DNA of 64,000 bases. Origin: DASZQL01 sp964391865 (GTDB lineage: Bacteria > Planctomycetota > Phycisphaerae > Phycisphaerales > UBA1924). The position numbers and the translations under genes were made by a program. Of the stretch, positions 32,186 through 40,932 are shown one piece after another; position 1 is the first letter of the stretch; every line of letters starts with the position of its first letter. The notes under the pieces were generated by a model. It saw only the letters and a program-made list of their open reading frames with translations. It did no database searches and was not told where the DNA came from. The stretch lies in contig CAYMNQ010000002.1 in the NCBI GenBank assembly GCA_964391865.1, forward strand, positions 434,001 through 498,000. Direction: 5' to 3'.

Positions 32186-33385
32186 ATGTTCGCGCCGATC
32201 CCTGAAATTCTCGAAGACATCCGCGCCGGCAAGTTCATTGTGCTGGCGGATGACGAGTCGCGCGAGAACGAGGGTGACCTGGTCCTCGCCGCCCAGCACG
32301 CGACGCCCGAAAAGATCAACACGATGGTGCGCCTCGCGGGCGGCTATCTGTGTCTCTCGCTGACCGGCGCCGATTGCGATCGGCTCGACCTTTCACCCGC
32401 CGTCGCGTCGAACACGTCCGTCCGCGGCACGCCCTTTACCGTCCCCATCGACGGTCATCCCAAGCACGGCGTGGGCACCGGCATCTCCGCCTTCGACCGC
32501 GCCAAGACCGTCCAACTCGCGATCGACCCGCGCACGAAACCCGACGACTTCGTCCGCCCGGGGCACATCAACCCGCTCCGCTCGCGCGACGGCGGCGTGC
32601 TCGTGCGGCTCGGACAAACCGAAGGCAGCGTGGACCTGGCGCGCCTCGCGGGCTGCCACCCCAGCGCGCTCATCATCGAGATGGTCCGCGCCGACGGCGA
32701 GATGGCCCGGCGCGACGACCTCGCCAAACTCTGCGCCGAGCACGGCTACAAGATGTGTACCATCGCGCAGATCATCGAATACCGGCTGGCGCGCGAGCGG
32801 CTGATCCGCCGAATGCCCCCCGAGTCCGGCACGCCGCTGCGCACCGAGTTCGGCACGTTCAACCTCATCGCGATCGAGAGCAGCGTTGACCCGTTGCCGC
32901 ACATCGCGCTGACGCTGGGCGGTGTGGGCGACCTTGACGCCAGCGGGCGCGTGATCGAATCAACGCAACCAACACTGGTGCGCATGCACCGCCGGAACGT
33001 GCTGGGCGACATCTTCGCCGACCTCGATTCTTCGCCCGAAGGCTCGACCGGCGCGGCGCTGCGCGCCTCCATGCGCGCGATTCAAAGAGAAGGGCGCGGC
33101 GCGATCGTCTATCTCCGCCCCGAAGGCCACGGCGATCAGCTCGAACAGCGCCTCACCTCGCTCCGCCGCAGGCATGTGGAGTTCGACGCACCGGACCTCA
33201 CGTCGCCCACCGGAGTCGGCGCGAGCGCGGTGCCGATGCACCTGCGCGAGTTCGGCGTGGGCGGGCAGATCCTCCGCGAACTCGGGCTGAAGCGCCTGCG
33301 CTTGCTGACGAACCACCCGAAAAATCTGCCGGGCCTGGAGGCGTTCGGGCTGGAGATCGCGGAGCAGGTTCGCCTCGGCGCGTGA
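32186..33385 (+). CDS. ribB: RibBA: DHBP synthase with degenerate GTP cyclohydrolase II domain
   Basis: A 399-residue riboflavin-pathway protein. The N-terminal half is an intact 3,4-dihydroxy-2-butanone-4-phosphate synthase: 'DDESRENEGDLVLAAQ' near residue 22, 'RPGHINPLRSRDGGVLVR' and 'EMVRADGEMARRDDL'. It makes the four-carbon unit of riboflavin from ribulose-5-phosphate. The C-terminal half has the shape of GTP cyclohydrolase II ('GRGAIVYLRPEGHGDQLEQ', 'LRLLTNHPKN') but the zinc site is lost: around residues 266-282 'RMHRRNVLGDIFADLDSS' stands where active enzymes have three Cys. Only the RibB reaction is therefore expected. A pyrimidine-rich leader precedes the gene. Confidence 0.9.
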   Translation: MFAPIPEILEDIRAGKFIVLADDESRENEGDLVLAAQHATPEKINTMVRLAGGYLCLSLTGADCDRLDLSPAVASNTSVRGTPFTVPIDGHPKHGVGTGISAFDRAKTVQLAIDPRTKPDDFVRPGHINPLRSRDGGVLVRLGQTEGSVDLARLAGCHPSALIIEMVRADGEMARRDDLAKLCAEHGYKMCTIAQIIEYRLARERLIRRMPPESGTPLRTEFGTFNLIAIESSVDPLPHIALTLGGVGDLDASGRVIESTQPTLVRMHRRNVLGDIFADLDSSPEGSTGAALRASMRAIQREGRGAIVYLRPEGHGDQLEQRLTSLRRRHVEFDAPDLTSPTGVGASAVPMHLREFGVGGQILRELGLKRLRLLTNHPKNLPGLEAFGLEIAEQVRLGA

Positions 33386-33567
33386 CGAAAAAGAACGAGG
33401 CGCGAAGCGTGAGCAAGCGCTTTCGCCGGGGGCGAGTGCGAGGCCGGGTTCGGGTGCCGTGGCCGATGCTCTGATCGGCCACGATCCGGCGGCGCAGGGG
33501 CCATCACCATCGCGGAGCCGAGCCTCGGCCATGGCACCCGGCACGAGAGCACTTCTATACTTCGTTC

Positions 33568-33819
33568 ATGCCCTCGCCGCGAGACACGTTTCACTGGCTC
33601 GATGTCGACCGCATCGCGGAGGAGTTGCACGCCGCCAACCGGGAGCGCGACCCGCTGAGCGTGCGGTTCCCAGAACTGCGCGATCTCGTGAAGCACTTGC
33701 CCGGCTTCGAGGAGCAGCCGGGGCACCCGGTGAACGAGCGGATTCTGGAGACCATCCAGATGCGCTGGTTGGAGGAGCGAGAAGACGCCGGCACTGGCGA
33801 CGATGACGATCAAGATTGA
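33568..33819 (+). CDS. iscX: IscX-like iron-sulfur assembly protein
   Basis: An 83-residue acidic protein of the IscX/YfhJ family, a small cytoplasmic regulator that binds cysteine desulfurase and iron during Fe-S cluster assembly. The family pattern is clear: 'FHWLDVDRIAEELHAANRERDPLSVRFPELRDLV' followed by 'LPGFEEQPGHPVNERILETIQMRWLEE'. The C-terminus is a run of Asp. The start is at 33568; a TATACT box ends 6 nt before it (33556-33561), so the mRNA may be leaderless. No other isc gene is adjacent, unlike in proteobacteria. Confidence 0.87.
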   Translation: MPSPRDTFHWLDVDRIAEELHAANRERDPLSVRFPELRDLVKHLPGFEEQPGHPVNERILETIQMRWLEEREDAGTGDDDDQD

Positions 33820-33876
33820 GAGATTCGCCCCATCATCGGCCGGATGAAAGAGTCGGAAAGTTCTCGCGTTCCACTC

Positions 33877-33882
33877 AACTCG
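33877..33882 (+). promoter_or_regulatory. Possible -10 box before the histidine kinase
   Basis: TATAAT lies 84 bp before the kinase GTG start, in a CTTCTATAAT context that resembles the CTTCTATACT before iscX. No good -35 hexamer sits 16-18 bp upstream, so the call is tentative. Confidence 0.35.
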
Positions 33883-33965
33883 CTTCTATAATCAAGTAAC
33901 AGCCGATCGGTGCCGCGCCGCGTGCCCGATCGACGGATCAATGACCCCGCCGACGGAGTCCGGGC

Positions 33966-36410
33966 GTGAATCTGTGGCTGCTCATCTCGGTGATCATCCG
34001 CGCTGCCGCGCTGGCGTGGGCGGCGGTGCTGTGGGTCCGCCGGCGCAATTTGACGCTGGCGTTCACCGTCGGTCTGTTTATCGTGATGTTCGTCGGGCTG
34101 ATCGGTTACCTGACGGACTCGGTGGAAGAGCGGGGCTGGTTCCCCCTCGACACGACGCCGATCCCGCCGTACCTGCTGTCAATCGTCACGAGCCTGCTGT
34201 GCATCACCGTCGTCGCGCTCTTCGAAGCGTCGTCGCGGCGCGATCGGCGCCGGGCGCAGGACTTCAGTCTTTTGGCCTCGGCGCTCGAGGAATCCGCCGA
34301 AGCAGCGATGATCACCACCGCGAAGCTCGACGGCGAGGGTCCCGTCATCGTCTGGACCAACGACGCGGCCTGCAATCTCTTCGCACGCTCGCGCGAAGAG
34401 CTGCTCGGGCAGTCGCCGCTGGTGCTTCGGTGCGGCAACGCGATCCCTGCGATGACCGCCCTGCGCGAACGCGACACCTTTGAGGGCGAGTCCCCCTGCC
34501 CCCGGCGCGGCGGCACGGAATTCCGGCTGCAGAGCACCGTCTCCAGCGTCCGCACGCCCAGCGGCGAGCGCACCCACTTCCTTGTGCTCTACCGCGACGT
34601 CACCCGCCGGCACGAAGCGGAGGAAGCCCTCCGGCGCAGCGAGGAGAAGTTCCGCACCGTCGCCGACACCACCCCCGCGATGCTCTGGCTCACCGACCGT
34701 GACAGCAATAGCACGTTCTACAGCAAGGCGTGGCTCGACTTCCGCGGCCAGGACCTTGAGACCGAACTCAACGGCGGCTGGCAACGCGCCCTCCACCCCG
34801 ATGATCGCGAACGCGCGGTCCGGGTCTACGACGAGAATTTCGCCGCCCGCCGGCCCTACACGATGGACTTCCGCATGCAGCGCGCCGACGGCGTGTACCG
34901 GCGCATTCTCGACCGCGGGTACCCGCGCTACACCGACGCGGGCGAGTTCATCGGCTTCGCGGGCTGGTGCGCCGACGTCACCGACGAACGCGCCGCCGCC
35001 GCCGCCCTCGCCGAGAGCGAAGCGAAGTACCGGCAGGTGGTCGATTCCTCGCCCGACGCGATCGCCATGCACGCCGACGGCAAGGTGGTCTTCGTCAACG
35101 CGACCGGGCTGCGCCTGCTCGGCGCGAGTTCGCCCGACGAGGTGCTGGGCCGACCGTTCCTCGACTTCGTCCACCCGGACGAGCGCCCGTCGTCCGTCGA
35201 ACGCGCCTGGCTGATCCTCGATTCCAAGCGTGAACTTCATCCGACCGAACGCCGGCTGCTGCGGCTCGACGGCTCGACGCTCGAGGTCGAGCTCGCCGCC
35301 GCCCCGTGCACGCACCAGGGCCGGCCTGCCGCGATGATTTTCGCGCGCGACCTGAGCGAACGGAAAAAGGCCCAGCGCGAGCTCTCGACATCACAACAAC
35401 GCCTGTCGCTGCTGGTGCTCCAGAGCCCGATGGGCGCGGTCGTGTGGGATACCGAGTTCCGCATCGTCGAGTGGAACCCCGCCGCCGAGCGTATCTTCGG
35501 GTTCAGCGCCGCGGAGGCGATCGGGCACGACTACACCCTGATCGTTCCGCCCGAGGCGCGCCCGGGCGTCGAGATGGTGCTCGACGCGCTCCGTGCCGGC
35601 CGGGGCGGCACGCACAGCAGCAATCTCAACAACACCCGCGACGGGTGCCGGATCCACTGCGAGTGGTACAACTCGCCGCTGATCGACGAAGCCGGTCGGG
35701 TGATCGGTACCGCGTCGCTGGTCGAGGATATCACCGAGCGCGTCCGTGCCGAGGAGCGCCAACGCCTGCTCATGCTCGAACTCGACCACCGCGTGAAGAA
35801 CAATCTGGCGGTGGTCGTCTCGCTCGCCGAGCACACGCTGCACACCGCGGCTTCCTTGCCCGAATTTTCCGAAGGATTTCTGGGCCGCGTCCGCGCGCTG
35901 GCCCGGATGCACACGCTGCTGGCGCAGTCGCGGTGGAAAGGCGCACGGCTGCGCGAACTGCTCGAGCGCTCGCTCGAGGCCTTCACCGCGGGCGACCGCG
36001 GGCCCATCAGCATGTTCGGCCCGGACGCTTTGCTCGGCACGCGCGAAGCCTCCTCAATCAACATGGTGGTCCACGAACTCGCCACCAACGCCGCCAAGTA
36101 CGGCGCACTCTCGGCGCCGGGCGGGCGCGTGCTGATCGAGTGGAGTGTTGTCGATGAGGGCGCTGGCGAGTCGCTCGCGCTCACCTGGGCCGAGATCGGC
36201 GGCCCGCCTGTGATCGCGCCGGCACGCCGGGGCGTGGGGCTGACGGTCATACAGGAGGCGATCGGCTACGAGCTGGGCGGCAAGGTCGATCTGCAGTTCG
36301 CGCCCACCGGCGTGCGCTGCGAGATGATCATCCCCCGCGCCGGTGATCGCCCGCCGACTCGCGATGACATCGCCGAGCGGGGTATGCTCGCCGCAGAGGT
36401 GACCTCATGA
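33966..36410 (+). CDS. Multi-PAS sensor histidine kinase, HWE type
   Basis: An 814-residue sensor kinase starting with GTG. Residues 1-95 hold three transmembrane helices. About four PAS domains follow (near 110-220, 220-345, 350-465 and 470-595; for example 'FRTVADTTPAMLWLTDRDSNST' and 'YRQVVDSSPDAIAMHADGKVVF'). The phosphoacceptor region 'MLELDHRVKNNLAVVVSLAEHT' carries His608. The ATPase domain has the N box 'VVHELATNAAKYGALS', the Trp-Glu of HWE kinases in 'LTWAEIGGPP', and 'RGVGLTVIQEAIGYELGG'. HWE kinases usually act with stand-alone receivers, and one follows directly with a 4-bp overlap. The signal sensed is unknown. Confidence 0.92.
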   Translation: MNLWLLISVIIRAAALAWAAVLWVRRRNLTLAFTVGLFIVMFVGLIGYLTDSVEERGWFPLDTTPIPPYLLSIVTSLLCITVVALFEASSRRDRRRAQDFSLLASALEESAEAAMITTAKLDGEGPVIVWTNDAACNLFARSREELLGQSPLVLRCGNAIPAMTALRERDTFEGESPCPRRGGTEFRLQSTVSSVRTPSGERTHFLVLYRDVTRRHEAEEALRRSEEKFRTVADTTPAMLWLTDRDSNSTFYSKAWLDFRGQDLETELNGGWQRALHPDDRERAVRVYDENFAARRPYTMDFRMQRADGVYRRILDRGYPRYTDAGEFIGFAGWCADVTDERAAAAALAESEAKYRQVVDSSPDAIAMHADGKVVFVNATGLRLLGASSPDEVLGRPFLDFVHPDERPSSVERAWLILDSKRELHPTERRLLRLDGSTLEVELAAAPCTHQGRPAAMIFARDLSERKKAQRELSTSQQRLSLLVLQSPMGAVVWDTEFRIVEWNPAAERIFGFSAAEAIGHDYTLIVPPEARPGVEMVLDALRAGRGGTHSSNLNNTRDGCRIHCEWYNSPLIDEAGRVIGTASLVEDITERVRAEERQRLLMLELDHRVKNNLAVVVSLAEHTLHTAASLPEFSEGFLGRVRALARMHTLLAQSRWKGARLRELLERSLEAFTAGDRGPISMFGPDALLGTREASSINMVVHELATNAAKYGALSAPGGRVLIEWSVVDEGAGESLALTWAEIGGPPVIAPARRGVGLTVIQEAIGYELGGKVDLQFAPTGVRCEMIIPRAGDRPPTRDDIAERGMLAAEVTS

Positions 36411-36802
36411 TGATGATGTCGCAACCCTTCTCCACCGCCCGCGCCAACCTTGGGCTGCGCATCCTGGTTGTCGAGGATTCGTTCCTCGCCGCCTCGTCGC
36501 TCTCGCGGCTGCTCGAACGCCTGGGCTGCACGGTTGTCGGCCCGGCGCCCACCGTCACCGACGCGCTGCGCCTCATCAGCGAGCGACCCTTCGACGCCGC
36601 CATCCTCGACATCAACCTCGGCAGCGAGACCGCCGAGCCCATCGCCGCCGAACTCGACCGGCGCGGCACGCCCTTCCTCTTCGTCACCGGCTACAACAGC
36701 CCACGCCTGCTGAGCGAGGCGTACCTCGGCCGTCGGCGCGTGCTCAAACCCGTCGAGTTCGCCGTCCTGCACGCGGCGATGCAGGAAGAGTTCCAGCGAT
36801 AG
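36407..36802 (+). CDS. Single-domain response regulator
   Basis: A 131-residue receiver protein without an output domain. It shows the acidic pair 'VVEDSF', the phosphoacceptor Asp68 in 'AAILDINLGSE', the switch Thr in 'FLFVTGYNS' and the conserved Lys in 'RVLKPVEF'. Three further ATG codons follow the first, so the true start could be a few residues later. It overlaps the HWE kinase gene by 4 bp and is its probable phosphorylation target. Stand-alone receivers of this kind often relay phosphate or bind partner proteins. Confidence 0.92.
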   Translation: MMMMSQPFSTARANLGLRILVVEDSFLAASSLSRLLERLGCTVVGPAPTVTDALRLISERPFDAAILDINLGSETAEPIAAELDRRGTPFLFVTGYNSPRLLSEAYLGRRRVLKPVEFAVLHAAMQEEFQR

Positions 36803-36907
36803 CGGCCGCGCCGACTCTCGCGCCCAAGGGTGCCCAAGCACGAAGCCCTGATCGTGCCCCGAGCCGCCGCGCTCACGCTACAGTGCCTGTTCCACCGGAG
36901 CTCTTCG

Positions 36908-37822
36908 ATGAACGCCTCAACGCCCCCCCCCTCCCCCGGCGCGCGCCTCCGCGCCCTCATAGACCGCTCCTGCATCGGCCTGCCCGGCGCGTTCAACGGC
37001 ATGGTCGCGCGCCTCGCCGCCCACGCAGGCTTCGACGCGCTCTACGTCTCCGGCGCCGCGGTCAGCGCCTCCTTCGGCGTGCCGGATGTCGGGCTGGTCA
37101 CGCTGAACGAGTTCTGCAATGTCATCGAGCAGGTCTCGCGCGCGGGCGGTTTGCCCGTCCTCGCCGATGCCGACACCGGCTTTGGAGAGGGCGAGATGGT
37201 CACGCGCGCGGTGTTCGAGTACGCGCGCGCCGGGGCCGCCGGATTCCACATTGAAGATCAGGTGTTCCCCAAGCGCTGCGGGCACCTCGACGGCAAGTCG
37301 CTCGTGCCGGTCGACCACATGCTGGAGAAAGTCGCCCGCGCCGCCGCCGCCCGCGATGCGCTCGGCAACCGCTTCATCGTCTGCGCCCGCACCGACGCCC
37401 GCGGCGTGGAGGGCATCGACTCCGCCATCACCCGCGCCAAGGCGTACATCGACGCCGGCGCCGACATGATCTTCCCCGAAGGCCTCGCCAGCGAAGCGGA
37501 GTTCGGCACCGTCGCCGAGGCGCTGCGCTCGCACCGAGCGCCGAACGGCGCGACGGTCTACCTCCTCGCCAACATGACGGAATTCGGCAAGACGCCCATC
37601 ATCCCGCTGAGCCACTTCGCCAAGCTGGGCTACCACGCCGTCATCTGGCCTGTCACAACGCTCCGCGCCGCGATGGGTGAGGTGCAGCGCATCCTCGCCG
37701 ACCTGAAGCGCGACGGCGACGTGAACGCCTTCCTCCCCCGAGTCCAAACGCGCGAGCAGCTCTACGCGGCGCTGGGCTACAAGCCCGGGGTCGAGTGGGT
37801 GTGGCCCGGGCGGCACCCCTGA
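36908..37822 (+). CDS. Isocitrate lyase/PEP mutase family protein, methylisocitrate lyase-like (PrpB)
   Basis: A 304-residue TIM-barrel lyase. The active-site Cys motif 'KRCGHLDGK' and metal-binding 'LPVLADADTGFGEG' are those of isocitrate/methylisocitrate lyases; 'VCARTDARGVEG' and 'EFGKTPIIPLSHFAKLGY' also fit the PrpB branch. The length of about 300 matches PrpB rather than the 430-residue AceA. PrpB splits 2-methylisocitrate into pyruvate and succinate in propionate breakdown. No prpC or prpD is nearby, so a related lyase role (such as oxaloacetate or dimethylmalate handling) remains possible. The start at 36908 excludes an untypical upstream stretch. Confidence 0.85.
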   Translation: MNASTPPPSPGARLRALIDRSCIGLPGAFNGMVARLAAHAGFDALYVSGAAVSASFGVPDVGLVTLNEFCNVIEQVSRAGGLPVLADADTGFGEGEMVTRAVFEYARAGAAGFHIEDQVFPKRCGHLDGKSLVPVDHMLEKVARAAAARDALGNRFIVCARTDARGVEGIDSAITRAKAYIDAGADMIFPEGLASEAEFGTVAEALRSHRAPNGATVYLLANMTEFGKTPIIPLSHFAKLGYHAVIWPVTTLRAAMGEVQRILADLKRDGDVNAFLPRVQTREQLYAALGYKPGVEWVWPGRHP

Positions 37823-37865
37823 CCGAAGCCTCCCGCGGCCCGTCCGATTTTCTTCCGCGCCCGCC

Positions 37866-37894
37866 TTGACCAAGGATCAGCGCGATCCTATATT
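37866..37894 (+). promoter_or_regulatory. Sigma-70-type promoter of arsR-arsM
   Basis: TTGACC (37866-37871) and TATATT (37889-37894) are separated by exactly 17 bp, close to consensus. The expected transcription start is near 37900-37902, about 27 nt before the ATG at 37928. Confidence 0.75.
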
Positions 37895-37912
37895 TGCATT
37901 GTGACGCAAATA
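37891..37912 (+). promoter_or_regulatory. Palindromic operator overlapping the arsR promoter
   Basis: TATTTGC (37891-37897) and GCAAATA (37906-37912) are perfect 7-bp arms around an 8-nt centre. The site overlaps the -10 box and the expected transcription start, the usual place for an ArsR/SmtB repressor. Self-repression relieved by arsenite is inferred. Confidence 0.72.
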
Positions 37913-37927
37913 AGCAAGCAACGAGCG

Positions 37928-38296
37928 ATGAGCCCGAAGCGCGCCGCCGCCTGCTGCGCCGGGCTCTCCCGCCTGCTCGACCCGGAACTGTTCAAAGCGG
38001 TCGCCGACCCCACCCGCGCGAACCTCCTGAGCTGCTTGGTCAAGTGCGGCGGGGCGTGCGGCGTGGGCGAGATCGCGGCGTGCTGCTCCGTTGATCTCTC
38101 GGTCGTCTCGCGCCATCTCCAATCGCTCGAGCGTGCCGGGCTGCTTGAGTCCCGGCGTCATGGGCGCGAGGTGCTCTACGCCGTGCGCTACGCCGCCGTC
38201 GTCGCCCGGCTGCGCGACCTGGCCGATGCCATCGAACACTGCGCCCCGGCGTGCGACCGGGCTGACATGGACCAACCCTGCTGCGCGGGCCGGTGA
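37928..38296 (+). CDS. arsR: ArsR/SmtB-family metalloregulator
   Basis: A 122-residue winged-helix repressor. It has 'LDPELFKAVADPTRANLLSCLV', the recognition helix 'CCSVDLSVVSRHLQSLERAGLL' and the wing 'SRRHGREVLYAVRY'. It is rich in Cys: 'AACCAG', 'SCLVKCGGACG', 'AACCSVD' and a C-terminal 'HCAPACDRAD...PCCAG', suitable for binding As(III) or a similar metal(loid). The ATG at 37928 is preferred over the GTG at 37901 because the promoter -10 box ends only 7 nt before that GTG, which would sit at the transcription start. The arsM gene follows closely, so ArsR probably controls it. Confidence 0.88.
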   Translation: MSPKRAAACCAGLSRLLDPELFKAVADPTRANLLSCLVKCGGACGVGEIAACCSVDLSVVSRHLQSLERAGLLESRRHGREVLYAVRYAAVVARLRDLADAIEHCAPACDRADMDQPCCAGR

Positions 38297-38328
38297 ACCG
38301 CGCCCACCAACAACCGAAGGGATCTCCA

Positions 38329-39276
38329 ATGACCACCACGAAGACGAACTCGCCCTGTTGCGCCCCCGGCTGCTGCTCTGACACCCCCGCTGCCGCCCCC
38401 GCCCCCCCCGAGCGCAGCGATCACGCCGTGCGCGAGTCAGTCCGCGCCGGCTACGCCAAGATCGCCGAAAGCGGCTCGTGGTCCGCGGCACAGTCGGCGA
38501 GTGCGCCATCGTCGTGCGCCGGCGGCGGGTGCTGCGGCCCGGCGACCTTCTCGCCGGAGCAACTCGCCGAGGCGATCGGCTACTCCCAGAACGAACTCGA
38601 AGCCGCACCGGAGGGCGCGAACATGGGCCTCTCCTGCGGCAACCCCACCGCCATCGCCGCACTGCGCCCGGGCGAGGTCGTCCTCGATCTCGGCGCCGGC
38701 GGCGGGTTAGACTGCTTCATCGCCGGACCCAAGGTCGGGCCCACCGGCCGCGTCATCGGCGTCGACATGACGCCCGAGATGCTCAGCAAGGCCCGCGCGA
38801 ACATCGCCCCCTACCGCGCCCAGACCGGGCTCGACAACGTCGAGTTCCGGCTCGGCGAGATCGAGCATCTCCCCGTCGCGGACGCGAGCGTCGATGTCGT
38901 GATCTCGAACTGCGTGCTGAACCTATCGCCCGACAAGCCGCGCGTCTGGCGCGAGATCGCGCGCGTGCTCAAGCCGGGCGGGCGTGTCGCGGTCTCCGAC
39001 CTCGCCCTGCTCCGCCCGCTCCCGCCCGACGTGATGGCGGATGTCGAAGCGCTCGTCGGCTGCATCGCCGGGGCCGCGCTGGTCGAGGACACCCGCACCA
39101 TGGCCCGCGCTGCCGGCCTGACCGACATCCTCCTCACCAGCAAGCCGCAGTACATCGACGCGATGACGAACTGGGAAGACCCGCTGTACCGCAAGATCAT
39201 CGAGCGCCTGCCGAAGGGCACGAAAGCGAGCGACTTCATCACGAGCCTTGATGTCGCGGCGCGCAAGCCGGCGTGA
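38329..39276 (+). CDS. arsM: Arsenite S-adenosylmethionine methyltransferase
   Basis: A 315-residue methyltransferase that converts As(III) to methylated arsenicals using SAM. The SAM motif 'VVLDLGAGGGLDCFIAGPKVG' is clear. The three Cys needed for arsenite binding in the ArsM family are present: Cys103 ('GLSCGNP'), Cys195 ('ISNCVLNLS') and Cys245 ('LVGCIAGA'). The N-terminus adds Cys clusters ('PCCAPGCC', 'CAGGGCCG') that may bind arsenic. The start at 38329 has an AAGGGA site upstream; a GTG at 38293, overlapping the arsR stop, is the alternative. No arsenite pump or arsenate reductase gene is adjacent. Confidence 0.92.
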   Translation: MTTTKTNSPCCAPGCCSDTPAAAPAPPERSDHAVRESVRAGYAKIAESGSWSAAQSASAPSSCAGGGCCGPATFSPEQLAEAIGYSQNELEAAPEGANMGLSCGNPTAIAALRPGEVVLDLGAGGGLDCFIAGPKVGPTGRVIGVDMTPEMLSKARANIAPYRAQTGLDNVEFRLGEIEHLPVADASVDVVISNCVLNLSPDKPRVWREIARVLKPGGRVAVSDLALLRPLPPDVMADVEALVGCIAGAALVEDTRTMARAAGLTDILLTSKPQYIDAMTNWEDPLYRKIIERLPKGTKASDFITSLDVAARKPA

Positions 39277-39294
39277 GCGCTGCACGCGGTCGCT

Positions 39295-40836
39295 CTACAC
39301 CGCCAACTCCGGCGCATCCCCCATCCGCCGCCGATATCGGTTCTTCACCGGCGTCGCGACCACTTCAATGAACCGGTCCACCTGCCGCGGCGCCAGCCCC
39401 ACATACGCCGCCGGGTCGAGCGCTTCGTCGAGATCCACGCCCTTCATCAGCGGCTCGCGCGACAGGCGTTCGAGCAGGTCGTTTTCCGCGCCGTCGTTTT
39501 TCACGCGCAGCCCCGCCGCCTGCGCGTGTTTCCGGATCGCTTCGTGGACCTGCTGCCGGTCGCGCCCGAGTTTCACCGCCGCCATCATCAGGTTCTCGCT
39601 CGCCATGAAGGGCAGCTCGGCCATCAGGTTCCGCTTCACCGCGCCCTCGTGGACGATCAATCCTTCCGCGACATTCCGCATGATGTCGAGCGCGCCGTCG
39701 AGCGACAGGAACGCCTCGGGCAGCACGATGCGCCGGGCGGCGGAATCGTCGAGCGTGCGCTCGAGCCACTGCGTCGCCGCCGTGTCGAGGGGCGCGTGCG
39801 CGAGCGTCATCACCACCCGCGCCAGGCTCGTCGCCCGCTCGCAGCGCATCGGGTTGCGCTTGTAGGGCATCGCCGATGAGCCGATCTGCTTCTCCTCGAA
39901 GGGCTCGTCGAGTTCTTTGTGGTTGCTGAGCAGGCGGATGTCGCCGGCGATCTTGTGGATCACGCTCGCCGTCGCCGCGAGTTCGCTGAGCACGAACACG
40001 TCGATCACGCGCGGGTATGTCTGCCCCGTGAGCAACAGCAGTTGATCCGGCGGCCAGCCGAGCTTCTGCGCGAAGAGCCGTTCGAGCTGCGCGACTTTCT
40101 TGCCGTTGAAATCGAGCAGCGCGAGGAACGACGCCTGCGTGCCCGTCGCGCCTTTCAAGCCGCGGAGCAGCAGCGTGTCGCGCGTGTGCTCGATGCGTTC
40201 GAGGCACAGCGACAGGTCGTACGCCCAGTTCGCCGCCCGCTTCCCGATGGTCGTGGGCTGCGCCGGCTGGAAGTGCGTGAAGGCGAGGCAGGGCGTGTCG
40301 CGCCACTCGCGCGCGAACTCCGCCAGCGCTACGATCACCCCCGCGCACTTCACCGCGATCAAATCAAGCGCGTCGCGCAGCTGCGGCAGCTCGGTGTTGC
40401 AGTTCACATCCTGGCTCGTCGCGCCGAGGTGGATGATCTTCGACGCCTTCGGCGCGACATCCGCGAGCGCGTGCACGTGCGCCATCACGTCATGCCGGAG
40501 TTTCGCCTCATGCTCCGCCGCCCGCGAAAGATCGTCGTCCGTGATCGACTGAGCCGCGCGCAACTCGGCGAGCTGCGCGGGAGTGACGGGCAGACCCATC
40601 TCGTGCTGCGCCTCGGCGAGCGCCAGCCAGATCTTCCGCCACGTCTCGAACTTCCGCCGCGCCGACCAGATCGCCTGCATCTCGCGCGACGCGTACCGCC
40701 CCGAAAGCGGCGAGTGGTACCCGTCGGCACTCACCGCCGATCTGGGCGCGCTGGCGGGGGCATGCGATTTCCCACCCGCCGGTGCGGGTTTCTTCCGGGA
40801 CGAACGGGGCTGTTTCGCGCGCGGTTTCTTGCTCAT
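39295..40836 (-). CDS. purB: Adenylosuccinate lyase with basic N-terminal extension
   Basis: A 513-residue enzyme of the fumarase/aspartase superfamily that acts twice in purine synthesis, releasing fumarate from SAICAR and from adenylosuccinate. The superfamily signature 'IGSSAMPYKRNPMRCERATSL' is present, with 'LGATSQDVNCNTELPQLRD' and 'FTHFQPAQPTTIGKRAANW'. The catalytic region is like that of animal adenylosuccinate lyases. The first 40 or so residues are a Lys/Arg/Pro-rich tail ('KKPRAKQPRSSRKKPAPAGG') not needed for the fold. The long frame upstream of 40836 is non-coding. It is divergent from the sigma-factor gene. Confidence 0.93.
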   Translation of the reverse strand: MSKKPRAKQPRSSRKKPAPAGGKSHAPASAPRSAVSADGYHSPLSGRYASREMQAIWSARRKFETWRKIWLALAEAQHEMGLPVTPAQLAELRAAQSITDDDLSRAAEHEAKLRHDVMAHVHALADVAPKASKIIHLGATSQDVNCNTELPQLRDALDLIAVKCAGVIVALAEFAREWRDTPCLAFTHFQPAQPTTIGKRAANWAYDLSLCLERIEHTRDTLLLRGLKGATGTQASFLALLDFNGKKVAQLERLFAQKLGWPPDQLLLLTGQTYPRVIDVFVLSELAATASVIHKIAGDIRLLSNHKELDEPFEEKQIGSSAMPYKRNPMRCERATSLARVVMTLAHAPLDTAATQWLERTLDDSAARRIVLPEAFLSLDGALDIMRNVAEGLIVHEGAVKRNLMAELPFMASENLMMAAVKLGRDRQQVHEAIRKHAQAAGLRVKNDGAENDLLERLSREPLMKGVDLDEALDPAAYVGLAPRQVDRFIEVVATPVKNRYRRRMGDAPELAV

Positions 40837-40932
40837 CGCTCGGAGTCTGAAGTTTTGGGCAACCGGGACAAGGGGTCCGATCGTATCGCACTTCGGTTGC
40901 ACTCGTCGTTCATTTACCGCTGAGATGGAGGC

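Noticed and set aside
37901..37927. GTG start for arsR
   Set aside because: It coincides with the expected transcription start and lies inside the operator; ATG at 37928 is more likely, though leaderless translation is not excluded.
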